Shown in pieces: positions 55,069 to 64,000 of a stretch of 64,000 nucleotides of DNA. The notes under the pieces are model-generated. The model saw only the letters and a program-made list of their open reading frames with translations, was not told where the DNA came from and did no database searches. Position numbers and translations under genes: made by a program. This DNA is from Fallopia convolvulus (lineage: Eukaryota > Streptophyta > Magnoliopsida > Caryophyllales > Polygonaceae): NCBI GenBank assembly GCA_964016875.1, contig OZ024735.1, forward strand, positions 11,889,338 to 11,953,337. Direction: 5' to 3'. Within the stretch, counting starts at the first letter, position 1. Each line of letters opens with the position of its first letter.

Positions 55069-55706
55069 TTAGACCTTGCTCGTCCTCGAGTAAGCTCAAA
55101 ATAAAATTAAGCAAGACAATGCAACAAAGGTCTACAGAAAGTATTAGGAGAAAATGACCTAAAACTAAACAACACTAAGACATTAAGCTCACAACCTGAA
55201 CCCATGTAAAAGAATGAAAGTGCATACAATGAAAATCCTAGCACAATCTATCACTCAAATCATATCAAAATCAAAGCAAAAACCCATAAACAATAATCCC
55301 CAAGCCCCAGCAGAAATGTTCCTAAGCACTCTTTTTTTTCCACTTATTCTGCTTAGGCGCCCTTTTGGGTTTTCACCTAACCGCTCATTTCATTTTTCTA
55401 TAGATGTGCTCACCAACTCACTTTCACTCTTTTTAGCCTCTTATTACCACAGCCTAATGCCGGTCCGGGCCCCTGATTTTTGCCTGAGCCGTCCTTTCCC
55501 GTTTTCAACTCAGCACAGGATTTAATATTTTTTTAGTCTGAAAATGCAAGAAATTGAAATGCAACTATACATATATACAACAACGAGTACTCCCTCCCCC
55601 ATACTTAAACCTTTCATTTCCCTCAATGAAATAAAAGACAAATCAGATAAAAATAAAGGAAGGGAAAACAGCGGACTCACTGTGGTGGAGCAGGCGGTGG
55701 AAAAAA
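55069..55706 (-). other. Non-coding 3' tail of Athila-B
   Basis: No gene. It holds a second purine-rich AAGTATGGGGGAGGGAG (about 55585-55605) after TTCATTGAGGGAAATGAA, the counterpart of the Athila-A tail at 11332-11369. Confidence 0.55.
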
Positions 55707-57137
55707 CTAAGGGTAATGAGGCCAATAATGCTGATAAAATGCCGCCTGTCGCTCCCTGATTTGATCCATGGTTAAGGACATGTCCCTGACATTCCTCCCC
55801 ACATCCTCTAAAGTACTCCTCATGGCTTCCTGCTGTCTCATGAAGTAGCCCTGCTGGTCAGACATATAATCAACTCTCATGCTCAAGTTCTCCATTGCAG
55901 AGAACATCTCATCATACCACTCTGGAGCTCCTCCATCACCTGAAGGACTAGCTTCATGATGCCCATGAGGAGGCTCATCATGATGCTCATACGCCTGCTC
56001 TTCCTCTTCTTCCTCCCCCTCATCTGCCACCACCATCACATCAGACTCCAGAAAGACATGTTGAGCTGTCTCCTCAGCTCCAAACTCCCTAGGCAAACGT
56101 AAATACTGCTCATGTTGCCTACCACAATGCCAAATCCACCCTCCATTCTCAGACTCGGATAACAATTTGGACTTCTTCAGCTGTGATATATCAAAGCAAA
56201 TCCCCCCACCTATTGTGGCTTAGTAACGGTTCTGAATAACATCTAAGCTCAAAAATCGAAGGGCTATCAGAGTAATCAAGACCCCAAATGCAATCTTCTT
56301 GGGAAAAGACCAGGCCTTCCTCACAGCATGAAGGAAAAGCTCTACCCAATCAGGGACCACAGGTTGATCCCTCATCAGATACCACATCATCGCCACATCC
56401 CGAGCCACCATCTTATTAACCTCCCCATTCCCCAAAAAGGTGTTGGAAATCACCTTATGACCAAGCCTCAGTCCCGGATGAACAAGACTATAATTCTGTA
56501 ACCCAGGCCCAAGGATATACTGAGTATGAGTCACATCAATCCAAAAATGCATCACTCCCGAGTTATCCTCAACATCCAACCAGCCAGTTGTAGGCTGGCT
56601 AGTCACTCCAAAACACTTTGCCAACTGATTTCTAGTCAAAGAATACTCTCCCCCTAGCAGTCTAAATCCAATCCTACCATCATCAAGCTCTCTATAAGTC
56701 ACCAAAAATTCCAATACTAGAGGCTTGTAAGTATAAGCATGCAAATGAATCAATCCTCCCAAACCACCATGCTGTAATAACTGATGAACCAACTGATATA
56801 ATCCCAAAGAGTATAATGTCAAGGCATGAAAAAATTTAGTAGACAACATAATCTTCCTATCAATCTCATTCCATAATTCCTTCTTCGCCCTACTCAACCG
56901 AACTGGATATGCCATAGTAAGAATGAATGGAAGAGAGGATAAAATTGGACTCACAGAATGAAAATAATCGGCTCTGGCTACAGTACCGCAAGCGCGGAGT
57001 GTCTTCACCGCGATCGCGGACGCACAGTAAATGCGAATTTGTAAATTCTCGATGGTGCTCGTGGTGGCTCGCGGTGGTCCCGAAGTGGCTCGCGGCGGCT
57101 CGGCACGTACTCCAAACGACAAAATCGGGGGAAACAA
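55707..57137 (-). pseudogene. Athila-B post-integrase (env-like/ORF2) protein, one in-frame stop
   Basis: Open from 57137 to a TAA at 56220-56222, then open again in the same frame to 55707. The likely start is the ATG near 56914 (MAYPVRLSRAKKELW), after the palindromic motif cluster. Conserved points shared with Athila-A are YSLTRNQLAKCFGV and SLVHPGLRLGHKVISNTFLG. The part after the stop is acidic (DEGEEEEEEQAYEHHDEPPH) and then coiled-coil-like with Met/Gln/Arg, ending HYWPHYP. The role is unknown; by position it is the Athila env-like gene, but transmembrane or fusion features are not evident. Confidence 0.75.
56984..57021 (-). repeat. Athila-B CCGCGATCGCGG motifs (leader of post-integrase ORF)
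   Basis: One variant (CCGCAAGCGCGG) and one exact copy (57008-57019), followed by a further GCTCGCGGTGG/GCTCGCGGCGG direct repeat to about 57100. Same slot as 9756-9900 in Athila-A. Confidence 0.8.
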
Positions 57138-57739
57138 GTGGATTTAGAGGGGTTTTGAGAGTTTTTTGGAAAAAATTTGATTGGAATTTAGATTTGATTT
57201 TGTGGTCTTTTGGATGGGAATTTGGGAATTTGGATGAAGGATTTGTGTTTAGGATGGCGAAAGGATGAAGAAAGCGGGTTTATATTTGATTTTTGTGGAG
57301 CTGGGAAAATTGGGTTTTGAGAGGTTATTGGAGCTTGAAGGTATGAAAATGGTGGAATAATAGATGAAGGATGAAGGTAGAAGAAGAAGTAGGGGCAAAA
57401 AAGTTGGGTAGGGCCGACCGGTTGGTGAAGGGTAAAATCCGGCATTCCGTCAATTTCTTATTTTTTTTATTTTTTTAATTAATATCTTGCGGCATGAACA
57501 GTTCCGCAATCGCGGTGAGTAACCTCCGTGATCGCGGTCCTGTTTTCTGAGTACCTGTTCGTCCTTTTCCGTTTATTTCGAGAAATATAATTTCCCAAAA
57601 TTTGTTATTTCAAACCTAGTACCTGCATGTTAGTCTGACAAGATTGAAAGAAAAACTAAAACTAAAACTAAAGTAAAGAAAAAGATAAAGAAAACTTACC
57701 TCGGGCTGCCTCCCGAGCAGCGCCTTTGTTTAATGTCGT
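57138..57739 (-). other. Spacer between integrase and post-integrase ORF of Athila-B
   Basis: Non-coding. Contains two motif variants (57501-57518, CCGCAATCGCGG; 57523-57540, CCGTGATCGCGG), the slot matching 9402-9461 in Athila-A. Confidence 0.6.
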
Positions 57740-58721
57740 TGGCTCGACATTAGTGCCCTTTTTAATTAGCAGTTGGGATTGGATTAGCAAGATCCACCTC
57801 CTCTAGCACCTCTAGGTTGACTCCCTCATGGTATTTCTTCAATCTTTGACCATTTACTTTAAACACCTTTTGGGAGTCCCCATCAAATAATTCCACAACC
57901 CCATGTGGAAAAACTCGAGCAACTGTATACGGTCCAGCCCATCTAGAACGGAGTTTTCCTGGGAAGAGTGTGAGACGAGACTGAAAGAGAAGGACCTTGT
58001 CTCCAGCTTTGAATTCCTTCTTAGGATGTTCTTGTCATGCCATGCTTTTGTTTTGTTCTTGTAATTCATAGCATTGTCATAAGCATCCAATCTCAACTCT
58101 TCCAATTCTTGCAGTTGTAATTTTCTGAACTCTCCATTTTCTTTGATGTTGAAATTGCATTTTAGGACCGCTCAATACGCTTTGTGCTCAAGCTCAACTG
58201 GCAAGTGACAACCTTTTCCATAAACCAATATGAAAGGAGACACCCCGATGGGTGTCTTATAAGCAGTATGGTAGGCCCACAAAGCATCATTGAGTCTCAA
58301 ACTCCAATCTTTCCTGTTGGGTGCCACCGTCTTCTCCAAAATCGATTTTATCTCCCGGTTGGACACTTCAGCTTGTCCATTGGTTTAGGGGTGATAGGTT
58401 GTAGAGATCTTCTGAGTGACATGGTACTTTTTCAATAACGCACTCACAGTCTTGTTGCAAAAATGAGTACCCATGTCACTTATCAAGGCTTTCGGAATCC
58501 CAAATCTGGAGAAAATGTTGTCCTTAAGGAAACCTGCAACTTCTTTTGAATCATCAGTTCTGGTGGCCTTTGCTTCCACCCACTTGAAAACATAGTCCAC
58601 CGCAAGTAAAATATACAGATTCCAAGGGTCCCATAAAATCAATGCCCCAAACATCAAAAATTTCACAAAATATCATACGGGATTGAGGCATCTTATGTCT
58701 CTTAGAAATATTACCCACCCT
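57740..58721 (-). pseudogene. Athila-B integrase core and C-terminal part, broken
   Basis: Continues the HHCC zinc finger that ends the upstream frame. Core pieces: YILLAVDYVFKWVEAKAT, FGIPKALISDMGTHFCNK, KYHVTQKISTTYHP, then VSNREIKSILEKTVAPNRKD and WAYHTAYKTPIGVSPFILVY, which cover the D,D-35-E region. A TAA at 58384-58386 replaces the Gln codon in the usual HPQTNGQ. A frameshift precedes the core, and the C-terminal part (57854-58105, LDAYDNAMNYKNKTKAWHDK) is also frame-shifted. It would join element cDNA into the genome, but this copy is inactive. Confidence 0.85.
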
Positions 58722-60917
58722 CTAACAACGATCACATGATTTACAAAAAGCATAAGCATCCCTAAAAATATGAGGCCAATAAAAACTAGCTTCTAAAATT
58801 TTCCTAGCAGTTTTGTTAGTCCCAAAATGACCCCCACATGTATAGGAATGACAAAAAGAAAGGATAGATTGTACCTCAGAATCCGGGACACAACGACGGA
58901 TTACCTGATCTGTGCAGTGCTTCCATAAATACGGATCATCCCAAACATAGAATCGGGATTCATGACAAACCTTGTCCTTCTGGGCCTTAGTAAAATTAGG
59001 TGGGAACTCCCTCGAGACGAGGTAGTTAACGAGGTAGTTAACAAGGTTTGCATACCATGGCCAGAATGAATGGACCCCAAAAATAATTTCTTCAAATCGA
59101 GGATCGAAATCACTGTCGATGTCAGCTTTGCGGGCGCGGTCAGGTTCCCGCAATCGCGAATAATTCAAATCAATTTCGCCCATCTCAAAAGCAGTGCCGC
59201 GGGCGCGGACGTCCTTCACCGTGATCGCGGTTTTGGTCTTTCGAACCTCGAACAATGTATCATCGGGAAAACGTCCTTGAATCTGATCTTGGCTTCTTGG
59301 CATTTTTTCTTCATGCATAAGCCTGCTTAGATGATCAGCCACCAGATTCTCAGCTCCTTTTTTGTCTCTGATCTCTATATCAAACTCACTCAGCAGGAGA
59401 ATCCATCTAATCAGTCTTGGCTTAGCCTCCTTTTTTGTCATCAAATAACGAAGCGCTGCATGGTCTGAATATACTATCATCTTTGTCCCCAACAGATACT
59501 GTCTAAACTTCTCTAAAGCAAACACTACAACAAGAATTTCCTTTTCAGTAGTGGAGTAGTTTCTTTGGGCATCATTTAAGGTCATGGAAGCATAATGTAT
59601 AACATGGGATGCTCTAGCTTCTTTTTGACCCAAAACAGCCCCAACAGCGTAGTCACTTGCATCACACATGATCTCAAAGAGTTGAGACCAATCCGGGGCT
59701 TGAATTATTGGTGCACTTGTAAGGCGAGTTTTCAGCTCATCAAACGCCTTTTTGCATGCCTCATTGAACTCATAAGGCACATCCTTCTTCAACAATTCAC
59801 ATAATGGGGCTGAGATCATTGAAAAGTCTTTAATAAACCTGCGATAGAAACCTGCATGGCCTAGAAAAGAACGCACTTCACGCACATTAGTAGGATAAGA
59901 CAAGGACTGAATGATATCAATCTTTGCCTTATTGACCTCAATACCCCTGGATGACACTATGTGACCTAAAACTATGCCTTGCTCAACCATAAAGTGACAC
60001 TTCTCAGAGTTTAGAACCAAATTGGTTTCTACACATCTTTGAAGGACTAAGGAGAGATGGTTTAAGCAGGCATCAAAGTCATCACCATGTACTGTAAAGT
60101 CATCCATAAAAACTTCAATAAAGTTTTCAATATATTCAGAAAAGATGCTTACCATACACCATTGGAACGTACCGGGTGCGTTACACAATCCAAATGGCAT
60201 TCTACGGTACGCAAAAGTGCCAAAAGGACATGTAAATGTCGTCTTCTCTTGGTCCTCTGGTGCAATATCGATCTGAAAATACCCTGAATAGCCATCTAAA
60301 AAGCAGTAATAGGAACGACCCGTAAGTCGCTCAAGCATTTGATCAATGAATGGCAAGGGAAAGTGATCTTTTCTGGTTACCGTGTTCAGCTTACGGTAAT
60401 CAATACAGACTCTCCAACCAGTCTGGACTCTTGTGGGGACTAATTCCCCATGCACATTTTCTACCACTGTAATACCGCCCTTCTTGGGCACAACATGGGT
60501 CGGACTAACCCATTGCCTATCAGAGATGGGATAGATCATACCTGCCTGTAAGAGCTTCAACACCTCCTTTTTTACTACCTCCATCATAGGTGGGTTGAGC
60601 CTTCTCTGTGGTTGTCTGGATGGCTTGGCACCATCTTCTAGGAGGATCCTATGCATACATGTAGAGGGACTAATCCCTTTAATGTCAGCAATAGTCCAAC
60701 CTAGAGCTGTCTTGTGCTCTTTCAGTACCTTCACCAATTTTTCTTCTTGTTCATTGGAAAGTTTGTTAGAAATAATGACAGGCAAAGTGTCACCATCTCC
60801 AAGGAAGGCATATTTTAAATGCTTAGGAAGCTGTTTAAGCTCAACTTCTGATGCTTGTACTACAGAAGGAAGCAATTTCTCGCTAGGGAGAGTTAGTGGT
60901 ATGGGCCCAATAGCCAA
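58722..60917 (-). CDS. Athila-B reverse transcriptase, RNase H and integrase zinc finger (open frame)
   Basis: A 731-codon open frame. RT: VCIDYRKLNTVTRKDHFPLP, RMPFGLCNAPGTFQ, catalytic FMDDF near residue 271 (gypsy YxDD variant usual for Athila), SFLGHAGFYRRFIKDFS. RNase H of the Ty3 type: EIMCDASDYAVGAVLGQ near 415 and VYSDHAALRYL near 480. Then a linker (about 555-600) written largely by four palindromic motif copies, and the integrase HHCC finger (CHSYTCGGHFGTNKTA...CKSCDRC) at the end. The frame upstream of the first Met joins gag-protease only by frameshift, so the full polyprotein is not encoded. Confidence 0.92.
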   Translation of the reverse strand: MAIGPIPLTLPSEKLLPSVVQASEVELKQLPKHLKYAFLGDGDTLPVIISNKLSNEQEEKLVKVLKEHKTALGWTIADIKGISPSTCMHRILLEDGAKPSRQPQRRLNPPMMEVVKKEVLKLLQAGMIYPISDRQWVSPTHVVPKKGGITVVENVHGELVPTRVQTGWRVCIDYRKLNTVTRKDHFPLPFIDQMLERLTGRSYYCFLDGYSGYFQIDIAPEDQEKTTFTCPFGTFAYRRMPFGLCNAPGTFQWCMVSIFSEYIENFIEVFMDDFTVHGDDFDACLNHLSLVLQRCVETNLVLNSEKCHFMVEQGIVLGHIVSSRGIEVNKAKIDIIQSLSYPTNVREVRSFLGHAGFYRRFIKDFSMISAPLCELLKKDVPYEFNEACKKAFDELKTRLTSAPIIQAPDWSQLFEIMCDASDYAVGAVLGQKEARASHVIHYASMTLNDAQRNYSTTEKEILVVVFALEKFRQYLLGTKMIVYSDHAALRYLMTKKEAKPRLIRWILLLSEFDIEIRDKKGAENLVADHLSRLMHEEKMPRSQDQIQGRFPDDTLFEVRKTKTAITVKDVRARGTAFEMGEIDLNYSRLREPDRARKADIDSDFDPRFEEIIFGVHSFWPWYANLVNYLVNYLVSREFPPNFTKAQKDKVCHESRFYVWDDPYLWKHCTDQVIRRCVPDSEVQSILSFCHSYTCGGHFGTNKTARKILEASFYWPHIFRDAYAFCKSCDRC
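59128..59232 (-). repeat. Athila-B CCGCGATCGCGG motifs inside the pol frame (RNase H-integrase linker)
   Basis: Four variants at about 59129-59143, 59145-59159, 59194-59211 and 59217-59231. The pol frame stays open through all of them, so they are translated. Confidence 0.82.
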
Positions 60918-60946
60918 AGCATCAGCAGGAGATTCACATCAAGCAT

Positions 60947-61531
60947 TCAGATCAGCAAGGATTCATGATGTCTATCAGGCAAATTATAATCCATGCATGA
61001 AATTTCAATGTCATTCTCTAAAACAGATTGTAACTCATCACCATAAGTAGTATCAAAGACATCTTGCACAATGGGATCAATTGCATCAATGGAATAGAGA
61101 GAATGATCATCTTGGGTGTATTTTATAGCATTATCCATGCTATATTCAAATATTTCCCCATCAAATTCCATGGTTAGGACACCTTTACACATGTCAATTT
61201 TTGTTCTAGCAGTTTTCATGAAAGGTCGACCTAACAGAATTGGAGCAGCATGCACATCATGATCCATATCAAGCACAAAGAAATCAGTAGGGAATATCAA
61301 ATTATCAACCATAATAAGGACATCCTCAACAATCCCTTTCGGGTAGACTGTGGACCTATCAGCTAATTGAACAACAATACCAGTTTCATGCAAAGGTCCT
61401 AAGCCTAGTGAAGTGTAAATAGAATAAGGCATGAAATTAATAGAAGCACCCAAATCAAGCATGGCTTTATCAATTTTAGTGTCTCCTATTATACAAGGAA
61501 TGCTAAACATGCCTGGATTATTGCACTGCAC
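60947..61531 (-). pseudogene. Athila-B aspartic protease domain
   Basis: Open frame of 194 codons with the active-site loop AMLDLGASINFMPYSIY near residue 25 (DLGAS, usual for Athila-type proteases) and the second conserved element ILLGRPFMKTARTKID. It would process the polyprotein. It is out of frame with both the gag linker and the RT frame, so it counts as a broken part of the polyprotein. Confidence 0.85.
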
Positions 61532-61935
61532 TTCTTAGGCATACGCCTTTGAAATACAGCAGAGACATGTTCACTAAACTTAACTTTCTGTTTCCCTTTT
61601 AATTTTTGGTTCCTTTTGATAGTGCACACCTCTTTTAGAAATTTAGCAAATCTAGGAACACTTTTAATCAGATTAAGCAAAGGGATGTTTACCTCACACT
61701 TGAAGAACGTCTCAAAGATATCTTTGTCATGTTCTGGCTTCTTTGTATCCTTGAGTGCCTCAGGGAATGGTGGAATAGGCTTTTGTGAATTCATGAGAGG
61801 AAACTGAGGTCGAACATAAGAATCCTCGGCTTCAGCTACAAATCCGCGAGCACAGTCAGATTCCCGCGATCGCAGAACATCGGATTTCTCGCGATCCGAA
61901 ACTTCCTCGCTTCCGCGATCGCAGACATTGGACAC
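61489..61935 (-). pseudogene. Athila-B gag-protease linker
   Basis: Open frame with a charged N-terminal stretch written by palindromic motif copies (VCDRGSEEVSDREKSDVLRS), then the conserved Athila linker PPFPEALKDTKKPEHDKDIF and IKSVPRFAKFLKEVCT. It overlaps the protease frame with a frame change. A stop separates it from the gag piece upstream. Confidence 0.75.
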
Positions 61936-62020
61936 CGCGATCGCGGTGTCTTCGATTAGAATTTCTGAGCTCTCAGGTTAGGTACCGCGGCCGTAGAGGT
62001 TGTTCACCACGGGCGCGGAC
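61849..62020 (-). repeat. Athila-B CCGCGATCGCGG motif cluster (gag-protease linker)
   Basis: At least six copies or variants, including the perfect 20-bp palindrome GACACCGCGATCGCGGTGTC at 61931-61950. Others are at about 61862-61878, 61888-61900, 61911-61926, 61982-61995 and 62006-62020. Confidence 0.87.
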
Positions 62021-63483
62021 TCATTCTCCAGAAACTCGGATTTTTCTGTTCGTGGATCTTCATACACCTCCACGTCTTTGTTAAGCTCTTTTCTACATCT
62101 TAATGTGATAACACTCACATTCTCCCTTGGATTGATGGGCCGTGTTGGCAATTTTCCAAAATCTCGGGCCTCTAATTTGCTTACTGCAGTAACCAGTTGA
62201 CTGATTCGAGTCTCTATATTCTTGATACTAGCTTGAGTGCTCTGGATACTAGTCTGATTGTTCTGTCCCAACTGGTCTACTGTGTTAGCTAGCCTTGCAA
62301 ACATCTCTTCAGCATTGAATGAGTTGTTTGATTTTGAACTGGAGGTCTAGGAACATAAGGTTGCTTGTTTTGTTGATTCCCTCCTTGCTGATTATATTGA
62401 GGCTGATTTTAATTCCCGTATCTCAGATTTGGATGATGTGCCCAGCCTGGGTTGTATGTATTAGAATAAGGATCAAAACGAGGTCTAGTAGGTCCATAGC
62501 CTCCTACAGCATTGACCTCAGCCTGAGGTTCCTGGAGTTGTGCACAGGCATCAGTAGGGTGAAGTGTGTCACCACAGATTTCACATGCCTTCAGTTCGTG
62601 AGGGGTTCCTTGAAGCATGAACCTCTTCATCATATCCTTCAACTTTGCCACCTCAGATCTTATAGCAGAAGAGGAGTCCACAACATTGACTCCTTTAGCG
62701 CCAGTTCTTTTGTTGAATTGCCTTGAGTTCTCAAATAGCTCAGAAAAGAGCTCAAGGGCATCCGTTGGTGTCTTGTTCAACAAGCTTCCACCACAAGCTG
62801 CATTCACCATTCTGCGCTCATTGTCCAAATCCACCAAAGAAGTAAAGCACCAAGTCTTGATCAAGGTACCCATGATATGGACAACTAGCACACAGTCTCT
62901 TGAAACGCTCATGATAATCATACAAGCTCTCTCCAGCCTGTTGTTCAATGTTGCTCAGGCTCTTCTTCAGACTGTTCTGCTTGGTGGCTGGAAAGTACTT
63001 CTCCAAGAATGCTGCTTTCATCTTAGTCCAGGTATTAATGGATCCTGGAGAAAGATAGTAGAGCCACTCATTGGTTGAATCCTTCAAAGAGAAAGGAAAC
63101 GCCCTCAACTTGATCTGGTCCTCAGTTACATCAGCATGCTTCATACTTGAGCAGACCTGATCAAATTCAGCAAGATGCTTGTTGGGATCTTCTCCACCCT
63201 GTCCATGGAATTGGGGCAAAAGATGGATCAACCCTGACTTCAACTCAAACTTGACACCTTGATTCAACACAGGGAACTGAACAACCAGGGGCTGTTGTTG
63301 AAAGTTTGGGGCAGTCAGTTGCCTCAAAGTCTGATCTCCCATTGTCTCAGCTTCAACAAAATTCAAGTTGAAAGGTAATTCACGGATTAGTTCCCGAGCT
63401 TCACGTCTCAACCTGGAAAGGGTCCTTTCAATCTCTGAATCAAAAGGCAAAATAGAAGAATCAGTAGCACGGGTGTGAACCAT
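61978..63483 (-). pseudogene. Athila-B gag (capsid and nucleocapsid), frameshifted
   Basis: Starts MVHTRATDSSILPFDSEIER at 63483. The Retrotrans_gag capsid follows (LLPQFHGQGGEDPNKHLAEF, FPFSLKDSTNEWLYYLSPGS, YDYHERFKRLCASCPYHG). A frame change near 62850-62940 leads into the nucleocapsid part (62409-62948) with a CX2CX4HX4C knuckle CEICGDTLHPTDAC. A stop at about 62409 and another frame change lead to 61978-62304, a coiled-coil-like piece (TQASIKNIETRISQLVTAVS). Gag packages element RNA into particles; this copy cannot make it whole. Confidence 0.87.
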
Positions 63484-63538
63484 AAACTAGGGTCCACACT
63501 AGAGTTGGTAACAATAAAAACTTAAAGTAAAACAAAGT

Positions 63539-63557
63539 GTCCCCGGCAACGACGCCA
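63539..63557 (-). other. Primer-binding site of Athila-B
   Basis: TGGCGTCGTTGCCGGGGAC on the minus strand, five bases after the 5' LTR end. It is close to the tRNA-Asp-type PBS (TGGCGCCGTTGCCGGGGA) widely used by Athila/Tat elements, with one visible C-to-T change. Confidence 0.85.
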
Positions 63558-63562
63558 AAATT

Positions 63563-64000
63563 TGACTAGCTGAAAGTCGTCGTGCCAAATAAAAAATAAT
63601 CCCTAATTACTCAACTAGTAAAGCTAGGAAGTCGGGGTCGAACCCAAAAGACACTTGTAATTCAAAGTTTATATTATTATCAACTCAATAGTAATAAAAG
63701 GGGGATTTCTGGTTATTAATCTAAAGCTAGGGAAATTAAAGCAAGTAAAGCAATTAAACAAAGCAAAGAAAGATTGGATTTTTATCAATTGAGGAAAGCA
63801 ATCCTATTCAAGCATCCACTTTCATCATCAAGTTATTGATCATAGATTCAAACAATTTATTCATTTTGGTTATTCCTATCCTGATCAAAAATATAACATG
63901 GCAACGAGACATGCAAACTTAATATCCAAACAACTCATGAAACAATCATAAATAATAGGGATATTAGCAATGAGAACAAGGATAAGCAAGATACATGCAA
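63563..64000 (-). repeat. 5' LTR of Athila-B, partial
   Basis: Starts TGACTAGCTG and matches 53824-54261 of the 3' LTR up to the window edge. The remaining roughly 800 bp lie outside. Confidence 0.9.

Larger units (their letters stand above)
53824..64000 (-). mobile_element. Athila-B: nearly complete Athila-type Ty3/gypsy element (5' LTR cut by window)
   Basis: Minus-strand order: 5' LTR (63563 and beyond), PBS (63539-63557), gag, protease, RT, RNase H, integrase, post-integrase ORF, PPT (55056-55068), 3' LTR (53824-55055). Over the about 438 bp of LTR seen twice I count about 17 mismatches by eye (about 96% identity), a fairly young insertion. All coding parts carry stops or frameshifts except the long RT-RNase H frame. 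CCGCGATCGCGG-type motifs occur about 20 times across it. Confidence 0.92.

Noticed and set aside
55214..55525. 103-codon plus frame
   Set aside because: Antisense to the non-coding tail of Athila-B, with no domain; the same tail occurs in Athila-A without the frame.

Overview
The window is nuclear DNA of a flowering plant, almost certainly a eudicot. It holds intron-rich host genes, a class VIII myosin (a class found in plants), L1-type LINEs with a plant RNase H tail, RTE-type LINE ends finishing in (TTG)n, Athila-type Ty3/gypsy and SIRE-like Ty1/copia elements, and a CTCCCTCCGTCCC-ended Stowaway-like MITE. An asterid is my guess, not something the sequence proves. Only two host genes are convincing, both on the minus strand: a TMEM53/DUF829 gene cut by the left edge (1-1191, promoter to about 2622) and a 23-exon class VIII myosin gene (15413-25813) whose hand-built exons add up to an uninterrupted 1182-codon frame. 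All the rest is transposon sequence or featureless AT-rich spacer.

Layout. 1-2640: TMEM53-like gene and its TATA promoter. 2659-13747: a long LINE (LINE-1) flanked by a 19-bp target-site duplication, inserted just upstream of that TATA box. It has an unusual intact 422-codon ORF between ORF1 and ORF2, and its ORF1 is interrupted by a 5'-truncated Athila element (Athila-A, about 9375-13245). 15.4-25.8 kb: myosin gene, with an RTE 3' end in intron 9. 27.7-28.7 kb: LTR-like and copia fragments. 29.6-35.6 kb: a three-level nest, a solo LTR (31086-32515) inside LINE-2 (29754-34615) inside an old LINE-3. 36-42.6 kb: AT-rich decayed LTR-type DNA with SINE-like heads, a minisatellite, a MITE and an RTE fragment. 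43.5-45.4 kb: LINE-4. 45.8-48.5 kb: the 3' part of a SIRE-like copia element with one LTR. 48.5-53.8 kb: AT-rich, little else. 53824-64000: Athila-B on the minus strand, almost complete (3' LTR, PPT, env-like ORF, INT, RNase H, RT, PR, gag, PBS, start of 5' LTR) but with frameshifts and stops.

The most unusual signal is not a gene. Each Athila-type element is sprinkled with its own short, GC-rich, palindromic motif: GGCGGYACCCGCCGCC in Athila-A, CCGCGATCGCGG in Athila-B, GTCATGATCATGAC-like in the 27.8-kb fragment. The motif differs between elements but sits in the same slots: the LTR about 170-300 bp from its start, the spacer after integrase, and the leader of the post-integrase ORF. In Athila-B it also lies inside gag-PR and RNase H-INT linkers without closing the pol frame. 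The SIRE-like element has a comparable carpet of GGGAACAA motifs. The second candidate novelty is the three-ORF layout of LINE-1. All splice sites, motif counts and boundaries were read by eye.
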